From NCBI GenBank assembly GCA_900199555.1, contig FZQZ01000001.1, positions 434,001-498,000 of the forward strand: a stretch of DNA of 64,000 nucleotides, given 5' to 3'. Both the position numbers and the translations under genes were made by a program. Below the pieces are notes generated by a model, which was not told where the DNA came from, ran no database searches, and was given only the letters and a program-made list of their open reading frames with translations. This document shows positions 31,555 through 39,429 of the stretch, in pieces. Each line of letters opens with the position of its first letter. The stretch's first letter is position 1. Source of the stretch: Prevotellaceae bacterium MN60. Its GTDB lineage: Bacteria > Bacteroidota > Bacteroidia > Bacteroidales > Bacteroidaceae.

Positions 31555-33903
31555 TTAGCCTACGCTGTAGAGCTCGGCTTCAAGTTCTTTTATTGCTTCA
31601 AAATATTGTTTATTGCCACCAAAGAAGCGGGCAATATTGGCTGGTGAACCCATCTGACGGAAGGGATCAAGAGTGAGCACCTTGCGATTCTCCAACTGAC
31701 TGATACCTTCGTTCATATACTTATCGAGCAAAGCCTCTAACACTTTCTGAGCATCAGGACCATATTTATGGAAGATATCACGCTTCTTCACATTCTCTGC
31801 TCGCTCCTTGCGAGTGAGTGCCTTCTTGCCGTATGCCAGATGAATGATGAAGTCGAAGTCATCAACATCAGTCATGCCCTGCTCTTCTTTCAACGCCTGC
31901 AGGTCGATGCCACTTTCACGCATCAGGTCTGTAATCTCTGCCTTTCGCTCTGCCTGATTCCAATGCAGGATAAAGTCATTCAGATTGGCATAGGTGTCGT
32001 TGATGTTCTTGCGTGTATAGTCGGTGATGCTCTCTGTGCGGAGCAACTTACCATTGCTATCGTAAACAGACACCACCTTATTGATAACCTTCACCTGACA
32101 GCCATCCTTACCGACAAAGGGCTTGGGCTGGTATTCCGTATCATCGCCATCTTCTGCTGCACACTGTGGCTTTTCCGTTGGTTCCTTATAGGGTTTCGCT
32201 CTATCGGGCAGATAGCCTTTATCCACTTCCAGTGGTCCATCCCAATCGGGATCGGCAAAGAGTCGGGTGATATTGCGGAAGTCCATGATGGTGAAGTGCG
32301 TCTTGCCTTCCTTCTCACGGATGCGAGTGCCTCGACCAACTATCTGCTTGAACTCGGTCATTGAATTGATGCGCTGGTCGAGGGCAATGAGCTTAACCAT
32401 CTTGCAGTCGACACCAGTAGAGAGCAACTTGCTGGTAGTGGCAATGACGGGAGTCTTAGAAGCTACGGAAATAAAATAGTCGAGTTTGGATTGTCCATAA
32501 GTATCGCTGCCCGTGATGCGCACCACATAGTCAGGATACTTGCGACACATATCAGCATTCTCGTTGACCAAAGCGATGCGCATGCGCTCGGCATGGTCTT
32601 CATCAGCACAGAACACAATGGTCTTTGCCATCGGGTCAGTGGCACGAAGATAACTGCTTACCTCATGAGCCACCTCACGGATGCGGTCTTCAATGATGAT
32701 ATTATAGTCGTAATCGGTATTATTGTAGATACGGTCTTCTATCAGGTTATCATAGATATCACGTTGGCCTTTGGTGGGACGCCACTCGTCACCAATATTC
32801 GTAGTAATGTTGATGACCTTGAAAGGAGCCAAGAAGCCATCGTCGATACCTTCTTTAAGGCTATACTTATAAAGCGGTTCGCCAAAATAACTGATGTTAG
32901 ACTGATAGCGAGTTTCCTTGGGCGTTGCCGTCATACCTAACTGGATAGCATCTGTAAAGTATTCCAGAATCTCACGCCAGTTGCTATCGTCCTTTGCACT
33001 GCCACGGTGACACTCATCAACAATCACTAAATCGAAGAACTCAGGCTTGAATAATTCCTTATAGTTCTGTGCGCCTTCCTTACCAATCAGTTGTTGATAG
33101 AGGGCAAAATATACTTCATGGGCTGTATCCGGATTCTCCTTGTCTTGCTGATAGTTTACCTTGTGAATGGTATTGGTAAGCGGTTTGAAGTCTTGTTCGA
33201 TAGACTGGTCAACCAACACGTTACGGTCAGCCAGATAGAGCACCTTCTTTACAAGGCCAGCCTTCAGCAAGCGATAGACAATCTGAAAGGCTGTATAGGT
33301 CTTACCTGTACCGGTAGCCATTACCAACAGCATGCGTTTCTCACCACGGGCAACAGCATTGACAGTACGGTTTACAGCATTGCGCTGATAGTAGCGAGGT
33401 GGAAAGATGTTCTGACCTGTGCAGTAAGGCTGATTGATAACATCCAACTCATCTGCAGAAAGACCAGCGCCATGGTTGCTCTCAGACAAGAAACGATTAT
33501 AGAGCTCTTCCTTAGTGGGGAATTCGTCCATAGAGAACGAACGCTCACGACCTGTCAGGAAGTCGTATTCGTGGAATCCAAAGCCATTAGAGCTAAAAGC
33601 AAAAGGAATATCCATCATCTCTGCATACTCCTTAGCCTGCTGCATGCCAAAACTTGGAGAATGATTAGCATCCTTAGCCTCCACAATGGCGATAGGAGTA
33701 GCACGATTGTAGTAAAGCATATAGTCGGCATACTTCGCCTTGCCACGAGCCACAAGATTACCTCTAAGGTTAATCCTACCATCGGTAAGCTTTACCTTAG
33801 TCTCCATTGTGATATTCTCCACCGACCAGTTTTTGTTAAGGATGGCTGGTGTGATGTATCGCAACTTGATGTCTTCTTCTGACAATGAGTGAATATCATC
33901 CAT
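31555..33903 (-). CDS. hsdR: Type I restriction endonuclease subunit HsdR (EcoEI-like)
   Basis: 782 residues. The N-terminal nuclease domain (about 1-150) has PIAIVEAKDANHS, the E-x-K part of the PD-(D/E)xK site. The motor domain (about 170-560) has Walker A MATGTGKTYT near 190-199, the DECH box VIVDECHRGSA near 290, GMTATP near 322, and helicase motif VI QIVGRGTRIRE near 522. A C-terminal helical region contacts the methylase. The short length and architecture match the EcoEI/EcoR124-like small HsdR group. First gene of the five-gene operon. Confidence 0.95.
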   Translation of the reverse strand: MDDIHSLSEEDIKLRYITPAILNKNWSVENITMETKVKLTDGRINLRGNLVARGKAKYADYMLYYNRATPIAIVEAKDANHSPSFGMQQAKEYAEMMDIPFAFSSNGFGFHEYDFLTGRERSFSMDEFPTKEELYNRFLSESNHGAGLSADELDVINQPYCTGQNIFPPRYYQRNAVNRTVNAVARGEKRMLLVMATGTGKTYTAFQIVYRLLKAGLVKKVLYLADRNVLVDQSIEQDFKPLTNTIHKVNYQQDKENPDTAHEVYFALYQQLIGKEGAQNYKELFKPEFFDLVIVDECHRGSAKDDSNWREILEYFTDAIQLGMTATPKETRYQSNISYFGEPLYKYSLKEGIDDGFLAPFKVINITTNIGDEWRPTKGQRDIYDNLIEDRIYNNTDYDYNIIIEDRIREVAHEVSSYLRATDPMAKTIVFCADEDHAERMRIALVNENADMCRKYPDYVVRITGSDTYGQSKLDYFISVASKTPVIATTSKLLSTGVDCKMVKLIALDQRINSMTEFKQIVGRGTRIREKEGKTHFTIMDFRNITRLFADPDWDGPLEVDKGYLPDRAKPYKEPTEKPQCAAEDGDDTEYQPKPFVGKDGCQVKVINKVVSVYDSNGKLLRTESITDYTRKNINDTYANLNDFILHWNQAERKAEITDLMRESGIDLQALKEEQGMTDVDDFDFIIHLAYGKKALTRKERAENVKKRDIFHKYGPDAQKVLEALLDKYMNEGISQLENRKVLTLDPFRQMGSPANIARFFGGNKQYFEAIKELEAELYSVG

Positions 33904-33930
33904 ACTCCACGTGTTTTAGATTCTACTATG

Positions 33931-33938
33931 CAAAGGTA
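33931..33938 (-). promoter_or_regulatory. -7 element of the restriction operon
   Basis: CAAAGGTA on the plus strand, TACCTTTG on the minus strand, 28 bases before the hsdR start. Confidence 0.6.
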
Positions 33939-33979
33939 CAAAATAATTACGAGAAAGAAGAAAATAAATCGGAATTTAT

Positions 33980-34245
33980 TTGGTATTGCCCTCACTTTTC
34001 TTCACGAAGTGTAGCGTTGCATTCGTACTAGAATAGAGCGTTCGGGAAATACCGAAGATTACTTTATAAAGGACTGTTCGTCCTCTATCTCTATAAATAG
34101 AGACAACAGTCAAGATAGGGGCAATAATAACATGCCCTATCTTGACTAATAAATATTGAAAAGCAACTGCAGTACTAAGGCTCCGTACTCCAGTACTTCT
34201 ACTTCCGTACTCCAGTACTTTAGCCTCTGTACTCATTCGTACTAA
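33980..34245. repeat. Repeat-rich gap between hsdR and the porin operon
   Basis: No gene is accepted here. Contents: a GGTATTGC box (33982-33989); a 22-base block (34005-34026) shared, with one difference, with the opposite strand at 44294-44315; an inverted repeat gtcaagataggg / ccctatcttgac (34109-34120 and 34135-34146); and two copies of ccgtactccagtactt, 22 bases apart (34183 and 34205), within a field of gtact words. An 86-residue minus-strand ORF across this region is made of these repeats and looks non-coding. Confidence 0.6.
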
Positions 34246-34298
34246 GCATATTGGATGAGCTACACAGACACCATCGGATAATCATTTTCACTATTTTT

Positions 34299-34334
34299 AG
34301 GTATTGCGCAACACTTCAAATGTTTTTACCTTTG
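34299..34334 (+). promoter_or_regulatory. Promoter of the porin-imelysin operon with AGGTATTGC box
   Basis: AGGTATTGC (34299-34307), with its TTG as the -33 element, 20 bases, then TACCTTTG at 34327-34334. It is preceded by cactattttt. The box and surroundings match 24389-24424 and the minus-strand promoter at 22851-22886. Confidence 0.75.
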
Positions 34335-34370
34335 CACTCGGAAAAGAAACAAAGGTAAAAGGAAAAAGAA

Positions 34371-35621
34371 ATGAAAAGTATTGCAACAGCACTCTTGGCC
34401 TGTTGTGCGCTGACAGTCAGCGCACAAAGCCGCCTCAGCGTGGGTGGATATGGCGAAGTGAACTACTCGCGAAACTTCTATAGTGACCACGTGAGTCGCT
34501 ACAGTCAGCCGGATGAGCATAAGGACGACCCTACACACGGACGATTCGACATACCGCATGCCGTCATCTATCTTGGGTATGACTTCGGCAAGGGATGGAC
34601 CTTCGGCACGGAGATAGAATTTGAACACGGAGGTGTTGGTCTCGCCTATGAGAAGGAGGACGAAGAAGGCGGCGAATGGGAACAGGAAACCGAAAAGGGC
34701 GGCGAGGTAGAGCTGGAGCAGTTCTGGATTCAGAAGTCGTTCGCCGAGTGGGCAAACATACGCGCAGGACATATTGTGGTACCCGTAGGACTGAACAATG
34801 CGCACCACGAGCCTCTGAACTACTTTACGGTGTATCGCCCAGAGGGTGAGAACACTATCCTGCCCTCTACATGGCACCAGACGGGTATCTCGCTATGGGG
34901 ACGCTATGGTGACTTCCGCTATGAGGTACAGCTGGTGGCAGGACTGAATGCCGACCAGTTTACCAACGTGGGATGGATACATAAGGGACATAAGTCGCCC
35001 ACAGAGTTTGACGTGGCCAATAAATATGGTGTGGCTCTGCGACTGGACAACTATACGGTGCCCGGATTGCGCATCGGACTGAGTGGCTACTATGGTCACA
35101 GTATCGGCAATACGTATCCTGCAGAGAAGGAGGGACTGAGCGCTAAATATAACGGTCGTGTGGCCATCGGTGCTATCGACATGACGTATAAGGCACACAA
35201 CTGGATTGTTCGCGGACAGGCAGACTACGGATACCTGGGTAGTGCCGACCAGCTGAAGTATATGTATAACCGTAAGAACTCGAAGTCGCCCTTTAAGCAC
35301 TCTGCCTTTGTGAGCAGTCATGCTTATGCGGTAGGCATCGAGGCGGGCTACGACGTGATGGCACTGATACCTAAGGCACGTGAGAGCAAGGAGCATCTGT
35401 ATCTGTTCGGACGCTATGAGGCTTATAATCCTTATGCTTCTGCTACCAAGAACACGCACTACGACTATACGGAGGTGAAGCGCATGGCAGTGGGTGTGAA
35501 CTACATGCCAGTGAAGGAGATAGTGATCAAGGCGGAATATACGCAGCGATTCCTGAAGAGCGGGTATAACAATGAACCGGCACTGAACTTCAGCGTAGCG
35601 TATGCGGGATTTTTCCATTGA
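34371..35621 (+). CDS. Outer-membrane porin (phosphate-selective O/P-like)
   Basis: 416 residues. A signal peptide (MKSIATALLACCALTVSA) precedes a beta-barrel chain with alternating aromatic/polar strands ending in a terminal His after AYAGFF. The start LSVGGYGEVNYSRNF and WIQKSFAEWANIRAGHIVVP resemble Bacteroidetes porin_O/P-like proteins. It contains an acidic loop (EKEDEEGGEWEQETEKGGE, about 92-110) that could attract cations. First gene of a locus with an imelysin and a di-haem oxidoreductase, so passage of a metal or its complex is plausible; substrate unproven. Confidence 0.8.
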   Translation: MKSIATALLACCALTVSAQSRLSVGGYGEVNYSRNFYSDHVSRYSQPDEHKDDPTHGRFDIPHAVIYLGYDFGKGWTFGTEIEFEHGGVGLAYEKEDEEGGEWEQETEKGGEVELEQFWIQKSFAEWANIRAGHIVVPVGLNNAHHEPLNYFTVYRPEGENTILPSTWHQTGISLWGRYGDFRYEVQLVAGLNADQFTNVGWIHKGHKSPTEFDVANKYGVALRLDNYTVPGLRIGLSGYYGHSIGNTYPAEKEGLSAKYNGRVAIGAIDMTYKAHNWIVRGQADYGYLGSADQLKYMYNRKNSKSPFKHSAFVSSHAYAVGIEAGYDVMALIPKARESKEHLYLFGRYEAYNPYASATKNTHYDYTEVKRMAVGVNYMPVKEIVIKAEYTQRFLKSGYNNEPALNFSVAYAGFFH

Positions 35622-35705
35622 AGCCCCCTCCTAGCCTCCCCCCACTGGGGAGGGACTCTGAGCGCAGAAACATATCTCCACTCACGACTCACCACTCACC
35701 AAACA
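35622..35705. repeat. CCCC-palindrome and CACTCACC repeat
   Basis: The segment from 35622 (aagccccctcctagcctccc) nearly matches 5053-5088, and the segment 35679-35699 carries ccactcac words like the arms at 5143-5161 and 15610-15625. It lies between the porin and imelysin genes, where a folded RNA could separate expression of the two. Confidence 0.75.
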
Positions 35706-35747
35706 CCAAATAAAGAATAACCACATAAAACATAAAAATAAAAACCA

Positions 35748-37028
35748 ATGAAAAAGTATTTAAGTCTTTCGGTAGCCGTCATCCTCGGCGCGCTGACCTT
35801 GACATCTTGTAGCGAGGACAACAATGACGACAATGGTAAAAAGGGCGACATCTATAGCGATGTAACCTTTGGTAACGCTGCCATGGATGCGTGTGACGAT
35901 CTGGGTAAGCAGTTGGAGAGTGCCAACAGCGTGATTGCTGCTGCTAGCTTGAGCGACGCTCAGGAGGCCTATCTGTATGAGGTGCTGGACAATCTGGTGG
36001 ACAATGTCATCGTGCCTACCTATACCAAGCTGGCTGACGACACGGAAGACCTGGAGAAGACACTGAACGGACTGAACGTGAACACCATCACACAGGAGAA
36101 GATTAACAAGGCATGTGACGACTTTAAGTCGGCTCGCGAGAACTGGGAGCGCTCAGAGGCTTTCCTCGGCGGTGCTGCCTCAGACTTCGACGTTGACCCA
36201 ACCATCGACTCATGGCCTCTGAACCGTTCACTGCTGCTGACCTATCTGCAGTCTGGTCGCACCGACTTTAGCGACGAGGAGATTGAGGATGCTACCATCT
36301 TGGGATTCCACGCTCTGGAGTTCTTCCTGTTCCGCAATGGTCAGCCTCGTAACGTTGCTGAGTTTAAGGACAACGACACCTATCCCGGATTCACTGCCAT
36401 CAGCGGTGCCTCAGAGCTGGCTTACGCTCAGCGCATCTGCACCCTGCTGAAGGAGCGCACCTTCCAGTTGCAGGTAGCTTGGGAGGGCGAGAAAAACGCA
36501 AGCCGTGCTGCTGTAGTAAAGGCTGCAGGACTGGAATATACTACCGAGAATGGTATGAGCTTTGGCGACAACCTGAAGCAGGCTGGTAAGAACAGTCAGA
36601 GCACCTTTGCCTCACTGACCGATGCCATCACACAGGTATTGAGCGCTGACGAGGGTAGCTGCTTCGGCATCTGCAACGAGGTGGGTACTGCAAAGATTGC
36701 CAACCCCTTTGCTAATGGTGACATCGCCTACGTAGAGTCACCTTATAGCTACAACTCTATCACCGACTTTGCTGACAACATCCGCTCTATCCGCAACGTA
36801 TGGTATGGTTCTACCAATGGCAGTGCTGCCACCAAGAGCTTCCACGGATTCTTTGCTCAGGTGGGTAAGGCTAGCGTGAACACGGCAGTAGAGAATGGCT
36901 TCAACACCGCCATTAGCAACATCAGCGGTATGCCTTCTCCCTTCGTGAAGTATTGCAGCGTAGTATCGGGTAAGAACTTTGACGACCAGAACAACTGGGA
37001 ATCTACATCTGGAGAAGAAGAAGAATAA
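35748..37028 (+). CDS. Imelysin-family lipoprotein (M75-like, iron-regulated type)
   Basis: 426 residues. Lipoprotein signal peptide (MKKYLSLSVAVILGALTLTSC, Cys at 21). An all-helical imelysin domain carries the conserved GFHALEFFLF (GxHxxE, about 185-195), the proposed metal site of this family, and a DSWPLNRS segment near 158. Imelysins include IrpA- and EfeO-like proteins linked to iron uptake; protease activity is doubtful for most. It lies between a porin and a di-haem oxidoreductase, a frequent arrangement suggesting periplasmic iron handling. Confidence 0.9.
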   Translation: MKKYLSLSVAVILGALTLTSCSEDNNDDNGKKGDIYSDVTFGNAAMDACDDLGKQLESANSVIAAASLSDAQEAYLYEVLDNLVDNVIVPTYTKLADDTEDLEKTLNGLNVNTITQEKINKACDDFKSARENWERSEAFLGGAASDFDVDPTIDSWPLNRSLLLTYLQSGRTDFSDEEIEDATILGFHALEFFLFRNGQPRNVAEFKDNDTYPGFTAISGASELAYAQRICTLLKERTFQLQVAWEGEKNASRAAVVKAAGLEYTTENGMSFGDNLKQAGKNSQSTFASLTDAITQVLSADEGSCFGICNEVGTAKIANPFANGDIAYVESPYSYNSITDFADNIRSIRNVWYGSTNGSAATKSFHGFFAQVGKASVNTAVENGFNTAISNISGMPSPFVKYCSVVSGKNFDDQNNWESTSGEEEE

Positions 37029-37043
37029 ACCAACAAAACAGAA

Positions 37044-38762
37044 ATGACGAAATACATAACAAGAGCTACTCTTGGTGGCCTGTTGGCGCTCGCTGGAGCG
37101 CTGACAGGCTGCTCTGATAGTAGCGAAGCATTGGAAGACAACCCCTTAGGCGAGCTGAAACCTGCCAAGGAAGTGTTTGGAAAAGCTACGGGTAACTTCT
37201 CGGCCGAGGAGTGGTATCCGGGTGGACAACTGGGTACTACGGAGAAGGCGAGCTACTCGGCAGCAACACCTGCAGTGGAGAAGTTGACAAGTATGATGAA
37301 CGACTTCAACGTGGGTGAGGGATTCTTTGAGAAGCTCTACACCTTTGATCAGGAGCCTCGCAAGGGACTGGGACCGGCATGGGTGCGCAACAGTTGTATC
37401 GCTTGTCACCCCAGCTATGGTCACGGCAAGCGCCAAACGGAGTATCGTGCCAACCAGATAGGCAATGGCTATCTGCTGGTGATCTATCATCCCGACGACA
37501 ACAGCTACGTAGCTGAGGTGACGGGTATGCCACAGACACAGGCTGCTGCGCCCTTCAAGGCACCTATCGACGAGAGCCTGATAAGCATTGAGTGGAAGAC
37601 GGTGACAGCGATGGAGAGCGGACTGCCCCTGGAGTTTGAGGATGGCGAGCGCTATAGCCTCATCTACCCCGAGGTGCGCATCCCTCAGGAGGCCTTTCAC
37701 ACCAATCCTAAGCCCTCGAACTATGATGTGCGACTGGAGTCAACCATCGGCATCTATGGTACCGGTCTGCTGGATGCCATCAGCGATGAGGACATCGAGG
37801 AGCAGTGGAAGAAGGAGTCGAAGTATGTAACGCTGAACCCTGCCATGTGGGACAACGACGCGAAGACCTTCAAGTCCTCGGCTTACTATACGGCAAAGTA
37901 TAACGATACGGGCAAGTATCATGGCGACCACGGACCCCTGAAGCGCTTTACCTATGCCATGACACGTGGCTCGCTGCAAGACGGTGCAGGCTCGAATGCT
38001 ATCTGGAACATCACCAACGTGACGCGCTCAGATCGCAACTGGCTCTATACCACCTCGGCATGGGCACAGGCTATGAGCGAAGACCCTGAGGTGATAGCCA
38101 GCATCAAGGCTGACCCAAAGTCGCCTTACTATGCGGATGGTACGGAGGCTAACATCGCCACAGCAGTGCGCAACCTGCTAGACCCATCGACCAACCAGTA
38201 TAACAACGAATGGCACAACTTTACACCTGAGATGAACGATAAGCAGTATTATCAGTTTATGGTGTGGCACCGAGGACTGGCTGTGCCTGCTGCGCGCAAC
38301 TTGGACAATAGCGATGTGCAGCGTGGTAAGGAACTGTTCAACGAGATTGGTTGTGCACAGTGTCACCGCCCCTCATGGACCACGGGCAAGGATGAGATGT
38401 GGATAGACAGCTCTATCAAGGCTTATGCCCAGAGCATCGGTAAGAACGCCACCGACCTGCTGCCTCGCTATCCCGGACAGACCATCTGGCCTTATACGGA
38501 TATGGTGCAGCACCGCCTGTTTATGAAAAATGATATCCGCACAGGATGGTGTCGCACTACCCCACTGTGGGGACGCGGACTGAGCAGACGACTGACAGGT
38601 GCCGACGACCGACTGCACGACTGCCGAGCACGCACCGTACTCGAAGCCATCATGTGGCATGGCTATTCAAAGCAGTCGGATGGCTATCGTGCTGCTGAGA
38701 AGTTCTACCACCTGAAGAAGGCAGACCGTAAGGCGCTGATAAAATTCGTAGAATCTATCTAA
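37044..38762 (+). CDS. Di-haem oxidoreductase lipoprotein (DHOR)
   Basis: 572 residues. Lipoprotein signal (LALAGALTGC, Cys near 23). Two haem c attachment sites, CIACH near 118 and CAQCH near 441, match the di-haem oxidoreductase (DHOR, COG3488) family related to MauG/bacterial peroxidases. The N-terminal part has EEWYPGGQLGTT and an extended beta-rich region. It probably moves electrons to or from a substrate, perhaps iron, on the periplasmic side. It starts 15 bases after the imelysin gene and overlaps the next gene (taatg), so they are translated together. Confidence 0.9.
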   Translation: MTKYITRATLGGLLALAGALTGCSDSSEALEDNPLGELKPAKEVFGKATGNFSAEEWYPGGQLGTTEKASYSAATPAVEKLTSMMNDFNVGEGFFEKLYTFDQEPRKGLGPAWVRNSCIACHPSYGHGKRQTEYRANQIGNGYLLVIYHPDDNSYVAEVTGMPQTQAAAPFKAPIDESLISIEWKTVTAMESGLPLEFEDGERYSLIYPEVRIPQEAFHTNPKPSNYDVRLESTIGIYGTGLLDAISDEDIEEQWKKESKYVTLNPAMWDNDAKTFKSSAYYTAKYNDTGKYHGDHGPLKRFTYAMTRGSLQDGAGSNAIWNITNVTRSDRNWLYTTSAWAQAMSEDPEVIASIKADPKSPYYADGTEANIATAVRNLLDPSTNQYNNEWHNFTPEMNDKQYYQFMVWHRGLAVPAARNLDNSDVQRGKELFNEIGCAQCHRPSWTTGKDEMWIDSSIKAYAQSIGKNATDLLPRYPGQTIWPYTDMVQHRLFMKNDIRTGWCRTTPLWGRGLSRRLTGADDRLHDCRARTVLEAIMWHGYSKQSDGYRAAEKFYHLKKADRKALIKFVESI

Positions 38763-39325
38763 TGAAAAGACTAATACTTATACTATCACTCGCGACAATC
38801 GTCCTGAGCAGCAGTGCCAAAAATGCGGTACTGCCTCAGGCGACTGCCACCCGTTTTTGTCAGCTACTGGTATGCGACAACGATGAGCAACTGCTCTCGC
38901 TGACATCTTTTCTGCGTAAGAATCCATTAGAGGCAAACGATAGTCTTACCACCGAGCAACTGTTTTGCGACTACATCTTCCACTATGGCGGATGGCAAAC
39001 GCTGCGCATCTTTCCCTATTGCGATGGCAAGCAAGCCCATTGGTTTGCTGCCACCAGCGAACTGCCCGAGGAGATGCCTGAGGAGCATCGACGATACATA
39101 CAGGAGGTATTGTTGCGCATGCAGAGCGAGGTGGATGCAGAACGGTGGGTAACCGTGGATGCCTATATCGAGCGCCTGATGCAATATCAGCACGAGTTTG
39201 GGCCAGTAGCCACCACTACACACACACCATCCGTACCCATACCACTCATCCTATCGGTATTGGTAATACTTTTTCTAAGCATCCCTATCCTATACCATTA
39301 TCATCGCATAAGAGTAGCAGGATAA
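38762..39325 (+). CDS. Small envelope protein of unknown function
   Basis: 187 residues, not recognised. An N-terminal signal peptide (MKRLILILSLATIVLSSSA) is followed by a soluble domain (about 20-150) with two cysteines (FCQLLVC) and a C-terminal membrane helix (about 159-179), leaving a short basic cytoplasmic end. Its start codon overlaps the di-haem gene's stop, so it is the last gene of the porin-imelysin-DHOR operon and is presumably a partner or membrane anchor of the haem protein. A terminator follows at once. Confidence 0.7.
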   Translation: MKRLILILSLATIVLSSSAKNAVLPQATATRFCQLLVCDNDEQLLSLTSFLRKNPLEANDSLTTEQLFCDYIFHYGGWQTLRIFPYCDGKQAHWFAATSELPEEMPEEHRRYIQEVLLRMQSEVDAERWVTVDAYIERLMQYQHEFGPVATTTHTPSVPIPLILSVLVILFLSIPILYHYHRIRVAG

Positions 39326-39326
39326 G

Positions 39327-39360
39327 AATGTCAGGAGTCGGCACTCCTGACATTTTTTTA
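39327..39360 (+). terminator. Terminator of the porin-imelysin-DHOR operon
   Basis: Perfect stem aatgtcaggagt / actcctgacatt with a four-base loop and T-run to 39359. Confidence 0.9.
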
Positions 39361-39429
39361 TAATAGATTAAACATTTGCAGTTGTTGAGCGTCATAGTTA
39401 TACATCATCACTCAAAAACTAAAACGCTC

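Noticed and set aside
33976..34236. 86-residue minus-strand ORF between hsdR and the porin
   Set aside because: It is made of the gtact and inverted repeats of this gap, resembles no family and has no promoter of its own.
39376..39429. TTG start for the OMP_b-brl_3 receptor
   Set aside because: The TTG lies in TTTGCA promoter-like text and the extra residues would spoil the signal peptide.
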